A DNA stretch of 64,000 bases from Heterocephalus glaber (GCF_000247695.1 NW_004624843.1:1126004-1190003), one strand, 5' to 3'. Counted from the stretch's first letter, positions 10,506 to 24,095 are shown. Program-made: numbers and translations. The notes: generated from the letters alone by a model not told the origin.

Positions 10506-12754
10506 CTGAGAGAAATCCTGTTCTGGAACAATTTACTCTTTTTAACTGGAGAAATGGGAGAAGCCTCACACTTGGCCTGTCAATTGTTTCTGGGGTCCAC
10601 ACCAACTCTAGGTGTGAGGCGAGGAAGAGGATTTTGTGTGTGTGGTTCCTGCTCTGAGGCCGTCCTGTATCTCTACGATTGCCCACTACCACAGCCTCAG
10701 GGTTCCACTGGGTCCCTCCTCCTGTGTATGGCCTTTGCCAAATTATCCTTACCCTTACTGTTATCTAACCTCTGCTGCATCCCATTCCCTGTAACATCTT
10801 TACAGAAGACAGTAATTAATCCAAATAGCCAGTTTAGGCCCATGTTTTTCTGTCTCTCCTTCAGAGGAAAACAGCAGCTTCCAATGCAAGGTTACAATAA
10901 AGGACTGGCTTCCAAAGCGAGACCAGCAGGTAGTGCGCACGGTGCCCTGGTCACAGAGTCTGGGGAACATGAGCAGGACGAGGCGCAATCCATCTGTGCA
11001 GACCATGAAAAACGACCAAGTCCACCTGGAAATCCCCGTATCACCCTCAGGTCTGTATCTTCCCCTTGCTTTCTCAGTGCTTTCTGATTCACTCTATTAA
11101 AAACAATCACAACCAATAGACAAGACTGAAACACAAATTCCAGTTAGTTTCTCCGTTTAACATGTCTGCCTAAGAAGACATTTTTAAGTCTGTTTTGCCT
11201 AAATATAACCTTAAAGAAAAATAACAAAGGGGCTAGGTGTAAAAAGCTTCATCACTGAGAGTAGACAGGGTCGAGATTCTTAAAATTAGTCAACAAGTAG
11301 AAAGAACAAGTTGATTCCCAGGTGGTCAAATACAACGTTTTTCAGAGTGAACCCCAAGTAACAATAGTAATAACAAGTCCTCCTTAATTACGGCCACATA
11401 AGCCATTGTGGTACCAAACTTCATGAAGAAAACAATAGCCTCTATTCTTCCCAGACTGTAGCACGAGATGCTGACAGAATGCCGTCAAGAATGAGCCACA
11501 CAATGTTACCTTATTATGTGGAACATCAACAGGCTATAATTAACACTTAATTAAGAGCCCTATGATAGGCTCTGCCTAAATGTGCTCAAAAGTCACCTGA
11601 AGTTTTTGCTGTAAAACCATGTCACCAGTGAACACTAGCCTCCCTGTTTACTTGGTTTCTCTGAAGTTTCCTTGCACGTTGATGGAAGAACTGTGAATGT
11701 CACGGCAAGCTTTGTTTTTTAGAGATGATCGTCTTCTTTCTCCTCACTCAGGGTCCCTTAACATAGCTACTACCTCTCCTCACATCACTTCTTCTGGGAT
11801 CCACTCAAGGGCATTTCTAGTAGAAACAAGGAACAGCTTCCCAGGGTCTTCAAGACTGAAGTACCAGCAACGCTCAATTCTCACTCATTTCTCCAAAGCA
11901 CAGCTAGAGAAGGTCAATGCATGGTTGCCTTGGAAACACTTGGACCTAAGTAAATAAGCTGGGACTCTTCTCCCCTTACCTTGACCATTTAGTGGCTTAC
12001 TGTCACTTTTCCCAGGGAGAGAGCCCCCCCCAATTTAACAAAATTCAATTTAACCTATTTTTTTCTGTAAAAGTGGCAAGGAGGGTGGTACAATGACTAA
12101 CCAAAATACACATCTTCCTGGCAGTTATTCCAATTTTTATCTTAAGGGCCCCATTCTCATTTCTACAGGTAACTTCTGCATGACCAACTCGCTGCAAAAA
12201 GGGTTCTTGAATTAATATGAAAGGAACAATCAAAGCAGGCCCAGGCCTGGTATTACAAGGACTTTCTTGATTGAGTGGAACTGTTGGAGTTAGAATCATT
12301 AAATGAGTTGCCAAGTTGAGGAAACCCTTTAGCAGTACTGCTAAGTGCTACTAGGGGTCTCCTCGTTCTCAAAAGCAATGCTCTTTCTAGCCACCCCGTG
12401 AGTCACTGAGATCTTCATACTGCAACTGTTTAGAAAAGTAAAATGATCTTAATAGATGAAGGTAACAGGATGATATTCAACGTAAGTGCAAAGCAAGATT
12501 CCATACAGCCAAATCAATCAACTACAAAATGAGAACTTCTATAGGAAAAATATATATCAACATTGTTTAAAATGTTTTAATATCAGGGGTGTTGAATTAA
12601 CTGAAACTTTCCATACATAAATACTTGCTAAAAATATTATCACTACATTTGGTGCTAAGCCATTAATATAGTACCACATCTAGTTTTGATCTCTACTGTT
12701 ACCCATATTAGCAAAAAGCACAGAAAAAATAAATTAAGAAGATAAGGAATAAAA

Positions 12755-13010
12755 CAGTGCTTCCTAAACCTAGGATCTCTCTCTGATTTTGTTAAAATGA
12801 AGGTTCTGATTCATTGGATTTGGTATAAGGCCCAAGATTCTGCATTTCTTTTTTTTTTTGGTACTGGGGCTCAAACTCTGGACCTTGCGCTTGGTGCAGC
12901 AGGTGCCAGAACCACTGAGCTAAATCCTTGGCCCCTAAGATTTCTGCTTTTCTAACCAGCTCCAGAGACACCCCAATGTTGCCGGTCTGAGGACTACACT
13001 CTATCAATGA
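12755..13010 (+). mobile_element. MER5A-like hAT element, split by a SINE
   Basis: Left part: CAGTGCTTCCTAAACCTAGGATC ... CCAAGATTCTGCATTTCT. Right part: AAGATTTCTGCTTTTCTAACCAGCTCC ... GGTCTGAGGACTACACT. Together these follow the MER5A consensus. The tRNA-type SINE at 12849-12936 sits in the middle. Confidence 0.7.
12849..12936 (-). mobile_element. tRNA-derived SINE, antisense, inside a MER5A-like element
   Basis: Inverse A and B boxes (GAGCTAAATCC; GGGGCTCAAACTC) with poly-T at the left. The host element's AAGATT(T)CTGC(A/T)TTTCT is duplicated on both sides, as expected of a target-site duplication. Confidence 0.85.
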
Positions 13011-13284
13011 AGTAAAAAAGCTACAAGGAAAGAGGAAAAGTACTATTTAAGTCATATGAAAGAGTAAGAGGACTTAGCTGGAGGACTGAGAAGGGTCACA
13101 CTATAAGTCATCCTCTATCTTCAAAAGGCAGACTAGTTCAGCTGAAACATGAAGAAAAATTTCTAGATGGATAAAGTCCTAGAAGAGTTAACGAGTGAAG
13201 AATGAGAAACTTTTACCCTTGAACAACACAGAGTAGATGACTATAAACACGACGGGGAAGACAACAGAATTCTTTAAGAGATTC

Positions 13285-13362
13285 CAGCTTTGCTGCTTTC
13301 TCTTTTTTTCTGTCTCTCTCTCCCCGTTTTCCTTCTTCCCTTTTTCCCTCCTCTCTGGTCCA
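13285..13362 (+). repeat. Pyrimidine-rich tract
   Basis: CT-rich low-complexity sequence (CTTTCTCTTTTTTTCTGTCTCTCTCTCCCC and following). Confidence 0.7.
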
Positions 13363-15779
13363 GAGCTAAGTGACCAATAGCAATTGTGAGCTCATAACCG
13401 TATCAATTTTCATCTCCATCCAGAATCATTTAGATAACCATCCCCTGGGTTTTCTGACTTGGATGCCCAACAGATGCGACAGATGATAAATGAATCAAAC
13501 CTGAAAATCTTGGTCTTCTTTTCCATAGACTTGACTGTGACCCAAACTTCCTGTCTAAATAAATGCTTTGAGTTCACCTAGGACTCATGAGCACTGACTG
13601 TCCTTCTTATCTTCTCATGTCATAAAATCCCACAACCCAATCCTCTCCATTCTGCTCTCTTTTCATTACAAATATTTAAGATTCCACACATTGTTTTTAA
13701 CTGCACTTAGTGTTTAGACAAAGGAGGAAGGCTGAGGCAGCCAGACTAGGCGGAGGAAAATGACTTTACAAACTGAATGCAGATTACTATGGCATCTGAG
13801 GGTCTCAGTCAAGAGAACTAGGTACGGCCGGCCACAAGCATTAGCTAATAGGTGACAGGACAAAATAAACAGGCATCCCTCACCACTCGATGAAATAAAC
13901 ACATTTGCCCCACAGTCATCTTTTATCCAATAAACCACAAGCAGGGATTGGAGGCTGATTCCCAACTCCACATCTTTATTATTTGAAGAGACTGGCAAAT
14001 AGTAAGAGCCACCAAACCGGCAACGTAGATCTCACCCCAAATAAATGAGGAGAACTGAGACAACAGCTAAATGATGACAACAGTCATTTTCATCAATTTT
14101 GAAACATCAAAAACATTGATATCAAAACAGGCTCTCTTCCCACTAAGCATTAATTCCTCCTCTACCACCTTTTCTAAGATCAACATTGATTTCTAGCATA
14201 AATAGCTCATCCCCAGAACCACTGCTGCTTATAGAGGGAGGTCCAGAAGTAGCACATTTTGTGACATCAGTGGAAGTAACAAAACCGTAATGATGTGAAG
14301 GTACCAAAATCTGCTTAGTAAAAACGTGAGCGAGAAAAGAAGGCCTGTATGTGCTAATAACTTCCACTCAGGCTACCAGACAGGAGCAGACTGCCCCAAT
14401 TTCTGCAGGAAGCCAAACAGACACGGTCTGCAGTCCTATTTATTTAGAAGTCAGTCACAAGGTTCCGTCTTCCACTCCATGAAGTTTTATAGCGATGGCC
14501 CGGCCTTAATTATCTGACGGCAATTGGCCCGCCTCTGTGCTCGGACACCGAGGTGCAGCTTTACTGTATGGAAGGGAAGTCTGGGCAAAGCAAACATAAG
14601 CTTCTAATGACTTTAGGAAACGGCAGGAAAATGATGATGTGGCCAGAGATACTCCCCAAGAGCTAATTCCAAAACCACGGCTGGGCTGTGCAATTCACAT
14701 GCCTCGCAATTCGCACGGATTGTTTTCCTAACCAGCTGGGACAGAGTAAGAACGAACAGAACACATTCTACCCAGGGCTATGGATGCAAGGGGAATGCGG
14801 ACCTTCTGCAAGGCACTTTCTGCCACAGTCATGTGGCCACCATCAGTGCTCCGAGGACCCAGCTCCCCTTCCTGGAGGGACCTTAGACATTTCATTGGCA
14901 TCACTGAGCTGTAATTTCTGAGTAAAGTGGTGATAAAATACCTCACTCATTCAGTAGTTGTGGGAATTATATGCAATCGAGACCATAAAGCAGGAGGCAC
15001 AGATCTTAGAAACCAGTTATAGGATAATTAATTTAGTCTATCTAGTAGCAATAAGCTACCAGAAACCATAGTGGGAGAGGACAGTAGAAAGAGGAACTGA
15101 AAGGGGAAAGGAAGGTACTTGACTCTTGATTTTCCACCTCTGCTATTTTGTGTGCTTGCAGAGAGGGGATCTTCAAAGAATCCTGTCTTTGAAATTCTGA
15201 GAATTACACTCAGATGATACCACTGGGCCTAAACTGCCACTGTTTTATCACTGAATATGAGGGTGCTACCTATCTGGATATGAATTCGTTTTCATCAGTG
15301 AATCCTTATTTGAAACAGATTGTCCCTAACTAAAAGGACAATTCTAAAGCACCCTAAACTTCTGTAATCCATGTTTTTTTAATACTTCATTAGCTGCAAG
15401 GCAAGGCAAAATTGTGCCTAGCCATGGGAGATTTATACTATAGTCCAGATGTGCCTGAGACAGTGAATACTTATAATTAACATCCTTCACTAAATTGTTC
15501 TTGGAAGTTTTTTTAATCTCCAGCTCCCTACATGTATATGCTACCTAAGAAAAGAACCCATAAGAAAATAGTAAGTACTCATATATTCTTTACAAAATTC
15601 ATATAACTTGATTAAGAGTCATTTCAGCCTCCCGTATCCTCCTTCTTTCCTGAATATTTTAGTAAAGTGCTCCTGTGGAGGGGGGGAGGAAATCTAAATT
15701 AATTAACCCATGAACACATAGACAGCAATCTAGAGATTCTCCCAACTCACCAACACTGGCTACATGTTGAACTCTACCT

Positions 15780-15955
15780 AATAAAGGTTTCAATGTGCAC
15801 TATTTCATTTAGTCCTTGAGATAATACTAAGATTATATTCCTGCTCCTATTTTAAAGACAAAGAAACTGAGGTTTGGAAAAAATGAGTAAATTTTAGCTA
15901 GTAAAAGGGGTCACTGGAAATCAAAGTCTATGCTTTCAACCACAAATTTATAGAC
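15780..15955 (-). repeat. MIR relic, antisense
   Basis: TTAAAGACAAAGAAACTGAGGTTTGGAAA ... GTAAATTTTAGCTAGTAAAAG is the inverse MIR order (acagatgaggaaactgaggc, taacttgc, agctagtaagtgg). Diverged. Confidence 0.55.
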
Positions 15956-17528
15956 AATTCTATAAAAAGCATGGGTGGGAGTGCTGTCAAACCTTCCATC
16001 TAAACAGAGTTCACTGCAATATACAAAGTTATTTTTATAAAAGGAAACAGAGGGTGAGCTTGGTGTTTACAAAGGGTAATGAGAAATTACATACCGAAAT
16101 ACCATGCTGATAATCTAAACAAAATCAGCTAAAACAACATTCCACATAATAGGCACCTGGATATCAGAGACACCTTCCCTTCTGGAACACAGTTTGCAAA
16201 AAAGATTGCCATCATAAAAGCACATGTTCATCCCGTGTTATGTGTCCTCGTGTAAAAACACGAAAAATGAAATCTCTCATTTCTGAAAGTCTAGACAGTG
16301 GCAGACAAAGCAACTGGGTGTGACTAATAGATTCTGACCAACACAGCCAAAGGTAAAATGTGAGTCCTGACAGTTCTTGACCCTATAAAATAGAATCCTT
16401 TTTCACCATAAGGGCAGGAGCTCTGCAGCCCCACAGCTTCTGGTTCAAGACCTGGTAGACATGGGGATATTTTTATCCCACAATTTTCCTTCAGTTCCTC
16501 TGTCCTTTATTTAGAAAGCCAAAATAAAAACCAGAAAAACTATACTTATAAAGTCATAAGCCCATACACTATAATAGGTAAATAAAAGTCCTTTGACATT
16601 AGAAGCCACGAAAGAACAGAACATTAAAAAGTAAATCATAAACAGCTGTATCTTCCCTCCCACTTGTTTATATTCCTGGACATCCATTTTTTAAATATAT
16701 TTCCTATGTAGATCAAATCATGCTGTACTTGGAGGAGAAAAACAATGATGTTAGCTTTAAAATATTACACAGTTTACATATCAACAGAGCTAAGTTTGTG
16801 CACATTATTCTAGTTGGCAGCCACTGAGCTGAATGGCTCAAGTGGAAAGCTATAGTGTGTTAATTATCTCAGTCTACAGAAAAATCAAAAATACCTAGGT
16901 CACCTTTAAAATGGGATCTAGCGTGACTGTGCTTCTTAGGAGAGAGTGTAAGACACAGCTGGTTTAACAAGTTAAGACAGTCCCAAAATCTTTTTTCAAA
17001 TTGAACTTGGGTGCACAAAGCCTGGATGAAAATAAATACAATTAATTACTGGAGGGTTGTCTGACTCTTCATCTCCTACTTCCTTCCCTCCTCCTCCCTT
17101 CCCTCAACTTGTTTTCCTTTCCCTAAATAATCTTCTCCCTTTCAATTCATGCCACTCATAAATACTGCTCAACTCCTTACTGATACTCAGGCTTAGCAAA
17201 CTGGGTGGCCTCATACCAACAACCTTTCTCATTTTTATTTTTAATTTTTAAATTCTTGCCTTCAAGCATCAAAACACTAATCTAGCAAAAAGCTACCCTC
17301 ATGAGCACGGATCTCCCTCCAGGATCACACATATATGTGAAAGAAGAACAGGAAAGAGTCACATCTTCAGAATGCTGGTTATGAAATCAAAACAACATTT
17401 GGCCAAAAGGTCTTCAAAACACAATATCCATTCACAGACTTCATGCACGTATTTTCAGTAGTCCTTTCAAAGGGAAATCCTTCTTCCTGGGCACAGTCTA
17501 AGACTCTCTGCTTACTTGTTTTGTTTGT

Positions 17529-17607
17529 TTAGTGATGCTAGGGATCAAAGCCAGGGCCTTGTCCACACTAAGCAAGAACTCTTACCACCATGCTACACCC
17601 CCGACCT
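17529..17607 (-). mobile_element. ID-like SINE, antisense
   Basis: TGATGCTAGGGATCAAAGCC...GCCTTGTCCACACTAAGCAAG...CCACCATGCTACACCCCCGACC is an inverted, diverged ID-type element preceded by an inverted A-rich tail. Confidence 0.6.
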
Positions 17608-17782
17608 TTGGCCTTAAATTTCAAATAACACAGTATCTATCAGGAGCAGCAAATTCGTATCAGATGAGAGAGCCAGTAAGTTCAGGCAGGTAAGAGATTT
17701 GGCTGCCCTGAACTCTCAGGAAAGCATTTATCCTATACCCACATGTCTAAGGTACAAGCCAAGGAGGATCATCAACTCATCT

Positions 17783-17946
17783 CTTTTTTTTTTTTCTTTT
17801 TCTTTTTTTAGAGACAGGGTCTTGCCATGTAGTTCAGGCTGGTCTTGAACTCACTATGTATCCCAGGCTGGCCTTGAACTTGTGGAGATCCTCCTGCATT
17901 AGCTTCCCAAGTGCTGGGATTACAGGAGTGCACCACCATGCCCGGC
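17783..17946 (-). mobile_element. B1 SINE, antisense, with target-site duplication
   Basis: It begins with poly-T and GAGACAGGGTCTTGCCATGT. Two tandem related blocks follow (GTTCAGGCTGGTCTTGAACTC / CCCAGGCTGGCCTTGAACTTG), the internal duplication typical of rodent B1. It ends CACCACCATGCCCGGC. CATCAACTCATCT flanks it at 17770-17782 and 17947-17959. Confidence 0.85.
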
Positions 17947-18108
17947 CATCAACTCATCTTACTGAGAAAGTTTTGATGTTACAATATAGTATTACTGACC
18001 TCAGTGGTTCAAAATATATACTCCATCGAAGGAGGTGGAACAACACTTGTCAGCAAATCACTGTCTCTCAAAAATCCCCAAAGATTATGCTTAAACATGA
18101 GCTCTGCC

Positions 18109-18128
18109 TGTGTGTGTGTGTGTGTGTA
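18109..18128 (+). repeat. (TG)n microsatellite
   Basis: About ten TG units next to the ID-like end of a B1-dID element. Confidence 0.9.
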
Positions 18129-18139
18129 TGCATGGATGG

Positions 18140-18332
18140 GGTACTGAAGATTGGAAGATTAAATCTAGAGCCTTCATGCTGAGCTACAGCCCCACTCATT
18201 TTTCTGTTTTTTTACTTTGAGACAAGATTTCTATAAATTGCTAAATTACCTCAGGTTGGGCTCAAATTTGGCATCCTCCTGCCTCAGCCTCCCAGAGGGC
18301 TAGGATTACAGCCGTGTGACACCGCACTCGAC
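18140..18332 (-). mobile_element. Dimeric B1 + ID-like SINE (B1-dID type), antisense
   Basis: An inverted ID-like half (about 18141-18194: GGTACTGAAGATTGG...TGCTGAGCTACAGCCCC) precedes an inverted, diverged B1 (about 18210-18332: GAGACAAGATTTC...GCCTCAGCCTCCCAGAGGGC). Read on the minus strand the order is B1 then ID-like, the same as at 1230-1440. Confidence 0.6.
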
Positions 18333-18654
18333 TGAAAGTCTTGACATTCAAAGAAGCACCTTTAGTGTTAATGCATACCTAAAATTTAATGAAGATGAGT
18401 AAAAGGAAACAACATAGTCTTTCCTTTAGGACAAAATTAAATGACCTCTTGATCCACTACAATATGCTTATTGATGCATTATAAAAGCAACCAGAAGTCA
18501 GACCCAATGTTTCATCCACAACTGGGATAGAGCAGAGCTGTCTCCTTTAAAACAGAATGGTTCTTTTCCTCAACAGGCCGTATATTATGTGACCAAAGTA
18601 CGTGCTTGCTTTCAGTGGCAAAGTGCCTGTACAAGCACAAATCCATGTGACTAT

Positions 18655-18909
18655 TTATAAAGTACTGTAATCAATGCGTACGGACAATGACTCCAAGTTA
18701 TATATTGGCAAAACTTGTAACACAGAGAGTAGGAAGCTTTCACTACTACAGGATGGCTGGTGCCACCAAACTTGGACTCTGGGAGATCCAATCCCGGCAC
18801 GCACGAAGGCGGCAGCCCCATAACACGTTCCAAAGAACGTAAGCCCAGTGATGAAGCTCTGGATGAAGGCATTTAGGAGCTGTTGTCCTCTTGACATCTC
18901 CCACCTCAT
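18655..18909 (-). other. Unassigned 84-codon open frame with one hydrophobic segment
   Basis: The frame starts MRWEMSRGQQ and contains a hydrophobic run (FITGLTFFGTCYGAAAFV). I do not recognise it. Its length is within chance expectation, no poly-A tail or splice structure supports a gene and the overlapping second frame is also open. I list it only because it lies outside any recognised repeat. Confidence 0.12.
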
Positions 18910-19366
18910 GTCAGAGCCCTGACATTTTGTTTGACCATGTATTTCTTACACTTAGCAGCAGAGGATACGTAGTCTTGATTTCATACTAATTACTTTAACA
19001 TCCTGTGAAACACACTTGGAAAACACTGTATAAACCCCCTCCCTAGAAAAATTTCCCCTTGAATTTTGCTATCCAAAAAGTATTTTGATAAGATGCTACA
19101 CAAAATATAGGTATAAGCCAAAGAAATGCCTTTAGGATAAAAAAATAATTGATAAAAATTAACTGGGCATTTAAAAATATGCTTTAATTGAACATACCAT
19201 ACTTGGATTTTTACTCCCAAATTTCTAATAGGATTTTTATTCAATGAGACAGATATTAATACATTAATAATTTAGAATTTGGCATAATACCTATATGTCA
19301 AAAGAATTCTGAGTTGCTCTGAGTCTGAAGGAAGTGAAAATGAGAGGGGAAGAAATAAATTGAAAA

Positions 19367-19385
19367 GGAGAGAGAGAGAGAGAGC
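19367..19385 (+). repeat. (GA)n microsatellite
   Basis: Short run of GA units. Confidence 0.85.
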
Positions 19386-20625
19386 TTCCTTCCCTAATTA
19401 CTCACAGACCCAATTTGAATTCAGAAAACCATTCTTCATGTTTCAGGATTCATGCATGAAAGCTGTTTTATTTTTACCTTCACTGCACTGGTCGATGAAT
19501 GCCATGTAAGTGATGGCTTGTTATGGTACAAATACTTTTAAATAAAGCTTGAAGAACTAGAGACACATGTAAATATTTTACATTGCTAAGAAATCAGCTC
19601 TACCATTGGTCTACCGTCATGACCACGTAGATGAGTACTTATAAAAATCATTTAAAAAATTATAAATAAAAACCAGTATTTTTTTCAAATCATTAAACAG
19701 AATGTTATATTACCCTTCAGCCTAAATATTTTCCCAATTTATAGCTGTCTATACTAGGAAAATATGAAGTCTGAATATCTAAATGTGATTATTTAGATTT
19801 GGTAGAAATGTTACTATTAGGGGACTAGACTTTGATATGATACAGAATTATAATGAATCAGCCAATTACTTTTATTCCCTCAGTTTCCAAGAGACCGTGA
19901 TGATGATACACAATATTCTCTAAGATGCGTTTATATGCCTAAGTTATATTCTGTCAGAAATGTTGAAATAAAACATAAGGGGCATAATGTTTTTTGGGGA
20001 GCTTTATTTTTTTTTAGGTACGGTGGAAAGCTCAGTTTAAATGATTACACAAATGGTAACAAACTCACAATTAGCCAAAAGGGATGCAGCCAGTCTTGAT
20101 CCCTAAAATACTCAGTAATGTGAAATTTTGGGGGGCTCTACAGATATACTTGTGATAATCTTTGAAGCAGTTTTGTAAATTCCTCTAGCAAAGATACTCA
20201 TTGGCCATTAAAATTCTTTTTTTCCAGTTAACTGTGGAGTAAGACAGGCTGTATACACATTCACTTCTGTTTCTGCCCAGAATATGACTTCTAGAGGCCC
20301 AATCAAGGACAATGAAAAAACAAGCTCTATTATCCTAAACTGCCTGATCCTGGAGTTTGGGGGAAACAGAAATTACACAAGGCCCAAGCACAAATAAAAA
20401 TCCCAAGTAGCAGGTAGTATTCATTAGGCACCTATGTGGTTTGAAAGGCAATTCCCAATGTTTATTTATATTACTGGTAGATATGGTTGCTAGAAATTTT
20501 TGCAATGCTACGTTGCTAAGTGGAAAATTTCTTTCTACAAAGCAAAACTTTGTGTCCAGAGAAAACTTTACAGAGGTTTGTAGCAAACAAATTTCTAAAT
20601 GTAGTACTTGCGTTTAATAAAGGGA

Positions 20626-20728
20626 AAGGGCCGGGGGATTTAGCTCAGTGGTTCTGTCGCCTTGCTTTGAAAGCACAAGGACCCGAGTTCGATGCCTGGT
20701 CCCCCCAAAAATAAAATAAAAAAATAAA
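20626..20728 (+). mobile_element. tRNA-derived SINE with target-site duplication
   Basis: GGGGGATTTAGCTCAGTGG (A box), GACCCGAGTTCGATGCC (B box) and an (AAAT)n tail. AATAAAGGGA at 20616-20625 recurs at 20729-20738. Confidence 0.85.
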
Positions 20729-23269
20729 AATAAAGGGACAAATAAGTACTGGGTTCTGGAACTAAAGTTTCAAGAGTTTTGACATAGTCCCAACCAACCA
20801 TGGCAGAAGCAAAGCAGCTGGCAAGGGTCCGGAACCATTAACCACCAAACAGCTGCTGAAGCAAGTCGCATTCCAAAACTCTGCAGCACTTCCTATAACA
20901 TGGTCAATGTTGGTGTGCAAAGAAATTTATTTCTTCACAAAATTTCTTCACTTTATGCAGCTGAATGAAGATCATATGGGCAAAGAGGAGTTTTTATGAT
21001 CAAAGCAGATACATATTTTCCAATGTGTTTTTAAACGAATGAAAAAGATTGAAACATATTTTTTCAAAATTAATGTAATGACAAAAGACATTTCTTGGAT
21101 AAAATTTAAAACATGGCACTCCTTTTACTCCTTTTATAGTAAACCCAAGAGAATAAAAATAGTCACAGTAAGATGCAAATACACCGTGAATAATGGAGCC
21201 ATGAAAACACATTAAAATGTTTTGTCTCCTAGCACTCTGCTGGAACATATACGTGGATAACAAAGAAAAGCTATGCACAGAATAAGCCCACCCTCCAACT
21301 AAGTCTTTTAATTTATGTGCACAAATTAAATTTTCTTTGCATTTTTTGCCTTAAGATTAAAATTTAATTTTTAAACTGAGATTCACTAAGTGGCTTTGCT
21401 AAAAGGTTGCCTGAAATATTATCTCAACCAAAAGCCTACACTAAGAACCTCCTTTCTATTTCTTGGCAAGAGCTGAAAATGCCCAATTAATTTATAAAAT
21501 GTCAATAGAAGAGGTACTGACAGATGGCAAATCTAATGGGCATCCAGTACACTTCCCTACAAATATACGCAGTCATGTTTTTTGGTTTTTTTTGTGGCCT
21601 CCTAATCTGCTGTGGCTCCATTAGTAAGCCTCTAAAAATGTAACTGGGCATTTACACTCTTGTCCACATGGAATATCTCCACGTCAGAGGAAAACCCTCA
21701 CTCCTCCAGTCCCTGCAAAAGCACACAGCTGGTAGGTAGAAATCTGAGCACAAAGGAGGGCAACCATTTATGCACATGCATACACGCAGCTAAAATGTTT
21801 AATCCCTCTAGCACCCTCTTCTACTGGTTTTCCAATAAAGCAAGAAAGGACAGGAAAGGTTTCTGTTTTTATTGAATTGCATACCATTATCAGATACCAA
21901 ACGATTCCTTGTTGAAAAGCTATCATAAGAACAAAGCTTGAAAACTCGCCATCAAAGCTGTCTGAAGTCCAAGGTGCTGTCTTTTCCCGGCACTGGAAGT
22001 CTTGGAACCAAATATGCATCATGCTAAGGCCAGTCTTCTGAGGTATCATTGTGAAACCCAAGCCTGCAACTCTGTCCTCCTCCAAGCACTGGAGTCACAT
22101 ATGTGCATTTCAGCAGAGATTTCAGAATTGCTGAGGTTTTCCATGCTGCTTCCATGAAAACCAATACTTCTAAGTTTCACTGCTGGCTCACGATGTAAAG
22201 CTAAACTTAGAAATCAAGCTGGGTTCTGTATCAAGCTACACCACCTAACTAGTTGTGGGCAGGAATGTGACTATACAGACAATTTCAAATCTTAACTCTT
22301 GGTTTTAATGAGTAAAGCAGACCAATAAAATTCAAACCTCCAGGTAATTTAACAAAAGCATAAATGCTTTGGAATGCATTTGGTATTACATTTGGCTATT
22401 GTAATTGAGGTTTTGATCGTACAACTACAGGGGGGTGCTACTTACAACTTTGTACGTGTGAAAATTGTGCTATAGAGTGGGCCATACCAGCCCAGGTGAT
22501 TGCAGGTTTTATTAAGTTATTCTAAACCACTCTCCATGAGTTCTGCCTCAGAAAAAGCTGGAAAATGATCCGTGATATCCCCGATATTACCCTATTTACA
22601 GTAATTCCAACCACCTTGACTAGTGAGTCGTCATTCTTATCAACAAACTTAGCTTCTTATCAAACCTTAAACTGAATAAAGGGGATGTGATGGTTCCCAA
22701 AGTCTTTTTCCTCCCCGGAAAGAATTCTACATAGTGTATGACTCAGGTTCTAAATTTGCACAGAAGTAGGAGTTTTATAGACACTTTAATAAGCCAGAAT
22801 TTCCCAAATCTGTTGTCTGAGTTAGTTAAGCTACAATTTGTAAATCTAGAAAGTTAAATGACTGTTTCATGAGTGCAATCTGGAAATCATGACAGAGGCC
22901 TAAGTATGGTCAAAAAACAGAGGTTGCCAAGGACATTACTTTCCATCATAAATTAAAGGAAAAGTAAAATTTTTCATTATTTTTAGCAGAGACTGTTGGT
23001 TACTTGATTGCAAATGGAACTTTATTCTGATCAGCCCAAATGCAAACAAAACAGAAGTGAAATGGCTAAGCAACACTAAAGGCTGAGCTACAGTCCTGTG
23101 TTAACTCTGTCCTTGCTCATTATACAACACTCTGAATGCAAGTCAGAAGGAACCTCAGGGTTCAATGGGTTCCAGTAAGTGGCAACCACTATTTTCCAGA
23201 AAAATATAAATGCAAATTTGGTTTGATTTGTGAAACTCTTTAAAATCTTGCTTAGTGAATATAAATTGT

Positions 23270-23620
23270 TAGTTACCTTTCTTTTACTGTAACAATATAC
23301 CTGAGAGGATAAACTCCTAAGGAAGAAAGGTTTGTTTTGGCTAACAGTTTTAGAAGTTTCAGTTCAGAGCTGGTTGGTCCCATCCCTTTGGAGCCTGTGT
23401 GGCAAAGCAACACATCATGGCAGGAGCACATGGTAGAGGAAGCTGCTCATCTCTTGGAAGACAGAAAGCAAAGAGAAGAGGGAGGACTAGGGTCTCCCAG
23501 GGCACATCCTCAATGACCTAACGTCCTTCCATTAGGCTCCACCTCCTAAAGGTCTACCACTTTGCAATGATGCGACAAGTTGCCTTGGGGACACTTCTCC
23601 AAATCCTAGCAATAAATACG
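23270..23620 (+). repeat. Diverged interspersed repeat, class uncertain
   Basis: TACTGTAACAATATACCTGAGAGG, AGGTTTGTTTTGGCTAACAGTTTT, CACATCATGGCAGGAGCACATGG and CATTAGGCTCCACCTCCTAAAGG form an order I associate with widespread mammalian interspersed repeats of LTR or LINE origin. I cannot name the family. Confidence 0.4.
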
Positions 23621-23865
23621 CTTTATCACTTTTTAAGTGTGGCATCCTAATTTGGAATCACTGTCAGAATTCTATGGGAAGTCATTATGTATGTCTTACT
23701 ATAATGACAAGTCAAGCCAATGATTCCTCAGATATTACTGTCTAAAATGCCATAAGAACATAAAATGCAAAGATAAAGAGAGCAAATCACAACACACTGT
23801 AAGCTTTACCTAGTACAGATGACATCAGTGAGGCATCTGCATGATTAACAGAGACTGCACTAAGA

Positions 23866-24095
23866 CTTTTAACGGAGACGGGGTTGGCAAGCGTTTGCTG
23901 TATGGGAACAGACTGCATAGTTTTAGTTTTGTGGCCCATGTATGGTCTCTACAGCCACAACTCAACTGTGTTACTACAGCTCAAAAGAAGGCACAAACAA
24001 CACATAAATAAATGGATGTTCCAATAAAACTTTATAAAAACAGGTTGCAGCTGTATTTGGCCCACAGGCTGTCTTTGTTGGCCCCTCATCTAGTG
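23866..24095 (+). mobile_element. hAT-Charlie type MER element
   Basis: GGTTGGCAAGCGTTTGCTG, TGTGGCCCATGTATGGTCTC, CACAACTCAACTGTG, CCAATAAAACTTTAT and TTTGGCCCACAGGCTG follow a common ~220-bp non-autonomous hAT consensus from end to end. The subfamily would need a library search. Confidence 0.7.

Noticed and set aside
10273..10692. 139-codon minus-strand frame
   Set aside because: Runs through a hAT MER element in antisense; no gene.
20626..20728. Possible functional tRNA gene
   Set aside because: A and B boxes are present but there is an A-rich tail and flanking target-site duplication, and many similar copies occur; it is a SINE.
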